From positions 806,001 to 870,000 of the forward strand of contig NZ_RQRU01000001.1 of NCBI RefSeq assembly GCF_004335015.1: a DNA stretch of 64,000 nucleotides. Direction: 5' to 3'. The position numbers and the translations under genes are program-made. Under the pieces are notes generated by a model. The model saw only the letters and a list, made by a program, of their open reading frames with translations. It made no database searches and was not told the origin of the DNA. Positions within the stretch are counted from its first letter, which is position 1; every line of letters starts with the position of its first letter. Origin of the DNA: Psychrobacter pygoscelis. Its GTDB lineage: Bacteria > Pseudomonadota > Gammaproteobacteria > Pseudomonadales > Moraxellaceae. Below are positions 58,140-64,000 of the stretch, piece by piece.

Positions 58140-59054
58140 TTATATTGATACCTTGTTATTTATTTTAAAATAATCGACCGGACATTTTACATTGTCATCA
58201 AAAGTTACAATTTCAAAACTATCTGGTGAAGACAATACTTGCTTAATAAGTTGGTTATTTAGCGCGTGACCCGACTTATAAGCACTAAATTTTGCCAATA
58301 GTGGGTAACCAATTAAGTATAAATCACCAATAGCATCTAATATCTTATGACGAACGAACTCATCACTAAACCTGAGACCCTCAGCATTAATAATCTTTTT
58401 GTCGTCGAGTACAATAGCATTATCCATACTCCCCCCTAACGCTAAATTGTGCCGACGCAGCTGTTCGATGTCTTTTAAAAATCCAAACGTTCTAGCTCGG
58501 CTTAGCTGAGAGATAAAATTCTCGCTTGAGAACGCCAAAGTAGCGTGCTGATAATCTTTATTAAAGGCAGGATGACTAAAGTCAATTTCAAAGTTTAACT
58601 CAAACCCTGTAAAAGGCGTTAGCTGCGCCCATTTATCTTCTGCAGTAACCTTAACGGGTTCAACAATTTGTAAAAACTTCTTAAGCTCAGACTGCTCAAC
58701 CAGTCCTGCCTCTAGTAGTAAGTTCACAAATGGCAAGGCACTACCGTCCATAATTGGCACTTCAGCAGCAGAAACTTGAATAAGTAAGTTATCGATACCT
58801 AAGCCGGCAACTGCGCTTAATAGATGCTCTACAGTACCGATCCGCACCTCGTCTTTAACAAGATTGGACGACATCATGGTGTCTCTTACCAGTGTTGCCT
58901 GAGCGGGAATCCTAGGAGTACCCGGTAAGTCTGAGCGCTCAAATATAATACCGTGGTCTGGCGGTAGCGGCTGAAAAGAAAGCGCAACCGTTTTGCCACT
59001 GTGTAGACCAATGCCCTTAGTGCTAATCGACTTACTGATCGTTCGCTGTCTCAT
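58140..59054 (-). CDS. lpxC: UDP-3-O-acyl-N-acetylglucosamine deacetylase
   Basis: The first committed, zinc-dependent step of lipid A synthesis. A 304-residue protein starting MRQRTISKSISTKGIGLHSG. Zinc ligand H77 lies in TVEHLLSAVAG. The other two ligands lie in the region FVRHKILDAIGDLYLIG (HxxxD), and the catalytic His is in SGHALNNQL. Length and order are normal. Downstream of ftsZ on the same strand, separated by the ftsZ terminator. Convergent with dciA. In enterics LpxC is degraded by FtsH, also encoded in this window. Confidence 0.98.
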   Translation of the reverse strand: MRQRTISKSISTKGIGLHSGKTVALSFQPLPPDHGIIFERSDLPGTPRIPAQATLVRDTMMSSNLVKDEVRIGTVEHLLSAVAGLGIDNLLIQVSAAEVPIMDGSALPFVNLLLEAGLVEQSELKKFLQIVEPVKVTAEDKWAQLTPFTGFELNFEIDFSHPAFNKDYQHATLAFSSENFISQLSRARTFGFLKDIEQLRRHNLALGGSMDNAIVLDDKKIINAEGLRFSDEFVRHKILDAIGDLYLIGYPLLAKFSAYKSGHALNNQLIKQVLSSPDSFEIVTFDDNVKCPVDYFKINNKVSI

Positions 59055-59265
59055 TATCTGACCGCCTACATCTTTTGTTACATTTGCAGTAAGTGTACCA
59101 TTTGCCGGTAGGGTAATGCCATTCTATATTAGACTCATTAAAACAATAACTGTGATTTATTTTTCTGAAGCGTTGTTATCTATCTAATAATTATCACCTA
59201 TATCTTCTCTTCTGACTTGCCAGTTCAAGGCACTATTAGCATTAAGAGTACAAATATTAGGCATA

Positions 59266-59293
59266 TAAAAAGACCAGCGAATGGCGCTGGTCT
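59266..59293 (-). terminator. Rho-independent terminator between ftsZ and lpxC
   Basis: 9-bp stem agaccagcg/cgctggtct with 5-nt loop and a short T-run on the minus strand. It lies about 25 bp after the ftsZ stop, so lpxC probably has its own promoter. Confidence 0.8.
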
Positions 59294-59318
59294 TCTAAAC
59301 AGAATCTAAGTGTATCAG

Positions 59319-60521
59319 TTACTTATTTTGTTGACGCTTTAGATAGTCCTGAATACTATTGGTCTTGGTCGGCGGTGTCTGTGGAGAGTGAGTCGACGCT
59401 CCCCCTTGAGTTACTGAGCCAGTAATGCTGTCCTGAAACATTTGCGTTTGCGATTTCTTTTGATTGTTCAAAGCACTAGTGTGTAAGCTTGGGTCAACAG
59501 ATTTGGTGCTGTTCACAGAAGGAATCGGTGTCACATCTTTTTGATCATCAAGAGTCAGACCTGTAGCGATAACGGTGACATGCAAATCATCGCCCATCTC
59601 TTCATCTACCACAGAGCCATAGAAGATATTGGCATCGTCGGTATCCGTAATACCTTCAACAATCTCACTAATTTTGCTAAATTCATCTAGTGATAACGTC
59701 TCAGAAGAGACAACGTTTACCAGTAGACCTTTGGCATTTTCTAAGCGTAAATCATCAAGTAGTGGTGATTTAATCGCTTTTTCTGTTGCCTGACGAGCGC
59801 GGTCATCACCACTGGCACGGCCAATACCCATCATGGCATGACCTTTAGCGGTCATCGCCGTGCGAATATCGTTAAAGTCAATATTGACCAACCCTGAGCG
59901 CGCGATGGTCTCAGCAATACCTTGGACCGCGTGCAGTAAGACGTCATCGGCTTTTTTGAACGCGTCTTTCATAGAAATATTACCATAGACACTCATTAGC
60001 TTATCATTAGGGATAGTAATGATAGAGTCTACGAAGTTGGTCAGCTGCTCGATACCAGCTTTGGCTGCCTTAATACGCTTACCACCTTCAAACTTAAATG
60101 GCGTGGTGACTACGGCAACCGTCAATACTTCCATCTCCTTGGCAATTCTAGCCACTACAGGCGCGGCGCCTGTACCTGTACCGCCGCCCATACCTGCGGT
60201 GATAAATACCATGTCAGAGTTTTCTAATAATTGACGGATTGCCTCTTCTTCACTTTCAGCGGCCTCACGACCTACTTCAGGATTAGCTCCGGCACCCAGT
60301 CCACGGTTGGTCTTCGCCCCAAGCTGCAACTTATTGGGTGCGGTCAATCGGTCGAGTGCTTGTCTATCGGTATTGGCACAGACGAATGTCACGCCTTTGA
60401 TGCCTTGTTGCACCATGTGCTCGACAGCATTACCGCCGCCGCCGCCGACCCCGAATACAGTAAAACGAGCTTGGCCGTTATGATGAGGTTGATTGTCATC
60501 TGACATGGTGTACTTTGACAT
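59319..60521 (-). CDS. ftsZ: Cell division protein FtsZ
   Basis: Tubulin-like GTPase forming the Z ring. 400 residues from the chosen ATG at 60521 (MSKYTMSDDNQPHH). The GTP-binding GVGGGGGNAV, the tubulin signature GGGTGTGAAPVVA and the T7-loop region NIDFNDIRTAM are all present. After a Ser/Thr/Gln-rich linker (about 315-385), the C-terminal peptide SIQDYLKRQQNK corresponds to the conserved FtsA/ZipA-binding tail. Longer starts at 60530 and 60551 are in frame; GGAG is best spaced for 60521. A 600-bp gap separates it from ftsA. Confidence 0.98.
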   Translation of the reverse strand: MSKYTMSDDNQPHHNGQARFTVFGVGGGGGNAVEHMVQQGIKGVTFVCANTDRQALDRLTAPNKLQLGAKTNRGLGAGANPEVGREAAESEEEAIRQLLENSDMVFITAGMGGGTGTGAAPVVARIAKEMEVLTVAVVTTPFKFEGGKRIKAAKAGIEQLTNFVDSIITIPNDKLMSVYGNISMKDAFKKADDVLLHAVQGIAETIARSGLVNIDFNDIRTAMTAKGHAMMGIGRASGDDRARQATEKAIKSPLLDDLRLENAKGLLVNVVSSETLSLDEFSKISEIVEGITDTDDANIFYGSVVDEEMGDDLHVTVIATGLTLDDQKDVTPIPSVNSTKSVDPSLHTSALNNQKKSQTQMFQDSITGSVTQGGASTHSPQTPPTKTNSIQDYLKRQQNK

Positions 60522-60551
60522 AAGTTTCATTCTCCAGTTGGTGATGGTCAT

Positions 60552-61137
60552 TACAGCTTAAGTCATTCCCGACTTGTTTCACTGAATTATTGCACCATCA
60601 ACATTCAATTTGATCGATAAGGATAATATAAGGGTTTGATCATTCGTCATTTCGAAGATCATCAAGATTAGCTAAGCTGTCGGCAGCTGCTCATAATAAA
60701 GCAAGGCTACTACGATCAACTGTACTACTTAAATAATACGAACTCTCGAATAACATTTAAATTGGCGGCTACTAGGACAAACTGCTGATCCATTTTATCG
60801 TTCAGCCCAATGCCACTTAAGTGACCATATCATCTACTATGTAGCGCTATAGCGACTAATAATATTTAACATTAAGCAGTCACTAACTTATTTAAGTTCG
60901 TTGATACTCAATTCTAAATCTGTTGGTACTCAATAGCTAGACAATGCCAAATTGCAATATAGCTGCACTATAGGATGAGTACATAAACTCGCCACAAGTC
61001 TATAAATGCTAATAGCATAATAAAATAGTGCGTATCATACAATACTAAAGCGCGGCGCTTAAGCTCATCAGTAATGATTAATAGCCTGCCATAAGAATTA
61101 TTAGCATCCTACCGTTGAATCAGTGCCAGCACAATGG
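60552..61137. other. Long spacer ftsA / ftsZ
   Basis: 586 bp without a gene, where most gammaproteobacteria have tens of bases. It has repeated 'actcaat' phrases (about 60905 and 60927) and short palindromes such as gcgctatagcg (about 60843). It presumably carries a separate ftsZ promoter; hexamers are not convincing. Confidence 0.45.
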
Positions 61138-62418
61138 CTACAGCAGACGCTTTAAGACTTGGTTTAAGCGCTGCATAAGCCCTGTTACTTTATTCTGTGC
61201 CAACGCATCAGGTGAGCTTTTTTCACTATAACGGAATTGCTCACTTTGACTATATAACAGTGCTCCAAACGCAGTCTGGAATACCCGCGCGTTCACCTGA
61301 CTACTCAAACGCTTAAAAGCCTCATCATCTTCACCGTGATGATAAGCAGTAATGGCAGTATGCGGATTGGTCAAAAATACTGGCATATTTAGCAGTTTTT
61401 TTGCAAAAGGAATAATACCTTTAATAGTACTGCCGCCGCCACTTAGCACCACACCCCGATCTAGATAATCAAATAGACCAGCGTCAACGACTTGACCGAA
61501 TACCGCTTTAAATATCTCAATATAACGCGCCGCAATAATCTCAGCTAGGTTATGCATATTAACCGTAATCTCATCCGTACTGCCCTGCGGCTTCACTAGG
61601 ACGAACTGGCTAGGATCAATGCTATTGACATCGACAGTACCGTGGCGTTTTTTGAGCTTCTCTGCCTCAATCATCGAGATATTCATATCTGCTGAGATGT
61701 CCATAGTAACCATCAAGCTGCCTTGCGGCACGCAGCCCGTAAAGATCAGCTTGTTTTCTTTATAGACACAGACACTAGTAGTACTAGCGCCAATATCGAT
61801 AAGGCAAACGCCTTGCTCACGCTCTTCTCTCATCAAGCTATACTCAGCACTGGAGACGGCATCAAAGAGCATATGATCGATACTGACATCACACTCTTGG
61901 AGGAGCTTTTGAATATTTTGTCGACTGGCTACTGGCATCATCATTAGATGATACATAACCGATATATTGTTGGCATACATACCTATAACATCGTCAACCA
62001 TGTTCTCTTGGTCATCGACATAGATACCTTGCTGGCAATGATGCATAAGGTAGTAATTATTGGGCATGTCTTTAGACTTAGCCAAGCTCAGAGCGCGGAC
62101 GATGTCTTTAGTTTGCACTCGCTCTTCTTCTATCACCACATTCCCAGCACTGTTTTTACTCACAAGCTCAGGGGTGGATAAGGTTAACCAAACACTATGC
62201 ACTCGGCAATTAGCCATATCTTCAGCATCTTGAATGGCTTGTCGAATGGCGCTTTTTAAGCGCTCCCAATGCTTTATTTGCCCTTGAAAGAAGTCATTAT
62301 TTGCTATCTGACCCACACCCATGATTCGAATGTCTGATGCAGACACAACTTGACCTATCACTGCATAGACAGCAGAGGCACTTAAGTGAATGACGACCAG
62401 ATTTTCAGTTTTTTTCAT
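61138..62418 (-). CDS. ftsA: Cell division protein FtsA, divergent
   Basis: An actin-like protein that links FtsZ filaments to the membrane. About 426 residues from ATG 62418; a TTG four codons upstream is the alternative. Phosphate-2 IDIGASTTSVCVY (about 207-219), the FtsZ/adenosine region VVLSGGGSTIKGI and the C-terminal amphipathic membrane-targeting helix LMQRLNQVLKRLL are present. The first phosphate motif, normally GLEIGT/GLDIGT, reads VIHLSASAVYAVIG, with His in place of the acidic residue. ATP binding may be altered. It lies between ftsQ and ftsZ in the normal order, but with long gaps on both sides. Confidence 0.93.
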   Translation of the reverse strand: MKKTENLVVIHLSASAVYAVIGQVVSASDIRIMGVGQIANNDFFQGQIKHWERLKSAIRQAIQDAEDMANCRVHSVWLTLSTPELVSKNSAGNVVIEEERVQTKDIVRALSLAKSKDMPNNYYLMHHCQQGIYVDDQENMVDDVIGMYANNISVMYHLMMMPVASRQNIQKLLQECDVSIDHMLFDAVSSAEYSLMREEREQGVCLIDIGASTTSVCVYKENKLIFTGCVPQGSLMVTMDISADMNISMIEAEKLKKRHGTVDVNSIDPSQFVLVKPQGSTDEITVNMHNLAEIIAARYIEIFKAVFGQVVDAGLFDYLDRGVVLSGGGSTIKGIIPFAKKLLNMPVFLTNPHTAITAYHHGEDDEAFKRLSSQVNARVFQTAFGALLYSQSEQFRYSEKSSPDALAQNKVTGLMQRLNQVLKRLL

Positions 62419-62430
62419 GTTGGCAAGCAA

Positions 62431-62909
62431 ACTATTACAATTAGAGGAAGCAAAAGACGTTTTTAATATTCAAAAACAACTTTAAGACATTAGAACTAAA
62501 CACTGCACTACCCTAGCACCTGAGATAATAAGAACATAATCGTTATCGCGCACTCACTACAAATGTACGGCTAGAGAATCACGAATCCTTATCTTTTCTT
62601 TTTTACTGCTGTGCTTAAAGCATGGCTTTTTCAATAAAACTTTAGTATCTCGCATTTAGCCTTTGATATTTAGCATCTAGGCGTAAAAACGCTCATCGGA
62701 TGCCAATCTAAAAACCATCACGCCAGTCTAAACACTTAAATCTAAAGGTTACTACTACAAGATTACTGTAGCTAGTAGCGGTACTAAAATGCAAATTTAC
62801 ACTGCTACTTATACTTAATTTAAACCGCCTAAGCCGAAACCACTAGAGCCGATATCACTACAGCTTATACCATTTGAAGCTGACACAGGCAGGGACGATT
62901 AAGCGCTTT
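62431..62909. other. Long spacer ftsQ / ftsA
   Basis: 479 bp. ftsQ and ftsA normally touch or overlap. No gene, terminator or convincing promoter identified. Confidence 0.45.
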
Positions 62910-63767
62910 TTAATCGTATTGTACGTCAGAATCTTGAGCTAGATCCTCAGTCACCACAGGCTTTGGTGCTGATTTTAAAAGTCCATTGTCAGATTTCCAA
63001 GTAATGGCAAAACCATTTTTATAGCGTAGATCAACGGCTTGAATATCAGATCGACGACTTTTTAGCTGATTGCCTAATAACTGGCTAAGGTTTAATAACT
63101 TTTGCGCGGTATTTTCGTTATCAACAATTACGCGAAACCCATCATCAAAGCGCACAATCCAAGTCATTCTCGGGGTTAGGATAATGTCGACTACTTTAAT
63201 ACCAAGGGGGTCGTACCAATCATTAATTTGCTGCATTTGCTGCATAATGACAGGCGCTTGATTTTTGCTACCCTGCAGGGTGACCAATTGCTCTGAACTT
63301 ATCTTTGTCGCTGCCGCATCTGCTGGGACAAATACTTGACCTTTTGCATCGACCAAGCGCTCAGTACCGAACTTTGCGACGGCCTGCTTTGGTAGAGCAG
63401 TCACCACAATACCGCGCTGCCAGTCTCTGACTACGCTGACCTCATCTACCCAAGACAATCCTAATGCAATATTGCGCATAGACTGTAAGTCTGCACTAAA
63501 GTAGCTACCTGCAGCCTGCTCGCCCATTGTCGCTTTTAAGGTGTGGTATTGTGCGGACGATAAGCCGGTAGGACTAATGTATATAGCCGCTGGTGGCGCA
63601 TCTTGGTAACTACGAATCGCAAAAGAGACGACAGCAGCAATGATAATAGCCAATAGAATATAGACTAAATATCGAGACCACTTAGGCATAGCAAAAGAGG
63701 CTCGGGAAGCATGATCTTCTGAGCTGGACTCATTAGCGTCTGATTGTAATGTCGAGCCATCTAACAT
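62910..63767 (-). CDS. ftsQ: Cell division protein FtsQ
   Basis: A bitopic inner-membrane divisome protein that bridges FtsB/FtsL. 285 residues. A cytoplasmic Ser/Glu-rich N-terminus (about 1-30) precedes one transmembrane helix (about 33-52: YLVYILLAIIIAAVVSFAI). The periplasmic POTRA domain (about 60-125) and FtsQ beta domain (about 130-270) include SWVDEVSVVRDWQRGIVVTA, LVDAKGQVFVP and the conserved VDLRYKNGFAITWK. The upstream gene (ddl or murC expected) lies outside the window. At least 233 bp of non-coding DNA precede it. Confidence 0.94.
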   Translation of the reverse strand: MLDGSTLQSDANESSSEDHASRASFAMPKWSRYLVYILLAIIIAAVVSFAIRSYQDAPPAAIYISPTGLSSAQYHTLKATMGEQAAGSYFSADLQSMRNIALGLSWVDEVSVVRDWQRGIVVTALPKQAVAKFGTERLVDAKGQVFVPADAAATKISSEQLVTLQGSKNQAPVIMQQMQQINDWYDPLGIKVVDIILTPRMTWIVRFDDGFRVIVDNENTAQKLLNLSQLLGNQLKSRRSDIQAVDLRYKNGFAITWKSDNGLLKSAPKPVVTEDLAQDSDVQYD

Positions 63768-64000
63768 TGAATGTTATTACACCAAGTATTTTTACAGTTA
63801 ATTATGTGGTAATTATGCTTTTGCTCTAAAGCGGTTCAAACTAGAAATTAAAGCCAGATATTAACCCTATCAACTAGTGGACTAGTGTTAATAAGTATAA
63901 TGCCAGACTTGGTATCTACAAGAGACCAGTAATCCAATCTATCTGTTCGGCTGACTCTATAACCAACCTTTAAGCCATCTATAACAACGAAGCAGTTACA

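Noticed and set aside
1-64000. tRNA, rRNA, tmRNA, CRISPR arrays, insertion sequences, prophage genes
   Set aside because: Looked for in all spacers; no cloverleaf-like sequence, spaced repeats, transposase or phage-type proteins seen. A covariance-model scan would be the decisive check.

Overview
The window reads as a chromosomal segment of a Moraxellaceae gammaproteobacterium, most likely Psychrobacter. The basis is protein-level recognition: a SpoT with a degenerate synthetase domain, the order gmk-rpoZ-spoT-ridA-priA, divergent FtsA/FtsQ/FtsZ with long spacers, moderate GC coding DNA and AT-rich intergenic DNA. Almost everything is core housekeeping sequence. I see no prophage, insertion sequence, CRISPR array, rRNA or tRNA gene.

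Layout. 1-7.7 kb: a tsaB fragment, an ODP-type metallo-beta-lactamase-fold protein, ffh divergent from a ypjD/ccsA-like gene, an AmpG/RhtX-like MFS permease and purU. 7.8-13.5 kb: one giant Ig-repeat (Big-1) lipoprotein gene. 14-16 kb: rpmB-rpmG and three small unknown genes. 16-24 kb: rpe, the glutathione-dependent formaldehyde pair fghA/frmA, a membrane-bound C13 (legumain/caspase-like) peptidase, htpG and ispH, all on the minus strand. 24.7-33.3 kb: gmk, rpoZ, spoT, ridA, priA and a His-rich CDF zinc exporter on the plus strand. 33.4-37 kb: a looser stretch with a duplicated small membrane protein between 16-bp direct repeats, a decayed YqiA-type esterase and two unknown genes. 37-46.7 kb: a Kef-type antiporter, a DUF2628/pilin-like fusion protein, trmB, a 1.27-kb AT-rich spacer holding three perfect DnaA boxes, recA-recX and a DASS anion transporter. 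47.4-55.4 kb: a DUF937 protein, a ygfX-like gene with sdhE, folP, ftsH, rlmE, yhbY and a DOMON-like protein. 55.5-64 kb: two exported peptidoglycan hydrolases sharing N- and C-terminal pieces, dciA, and the tail of the division/cell-wall cluster (lpxC, ftsZ, ftsA, ftsQ), with unusually large gaps between the fts genes.

Functional groupings. Formaldehyde is detoxified by frmA and fghA. (p)ppGpp is turned over by a SpoT that looks hydrolase-only. Cell envelope and division functions cluster at the right end. DNA maintenance is represented by priA, recA, recX and dciA.

The observations most worth following are the DnaA-box cluster upstream of recA, a perfect 12-bp hairpin in the first codons of recX, the pseudo-synthetase SpoT, the twin peptidoglycan hydrolases, the C13 membrane peptidase, the DUF2628-pilin fusion, and an FtsA whose first phosphate-binding motif is eroded. 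Everything here comes from reading the sequence and from family knowledge; no database search was run.
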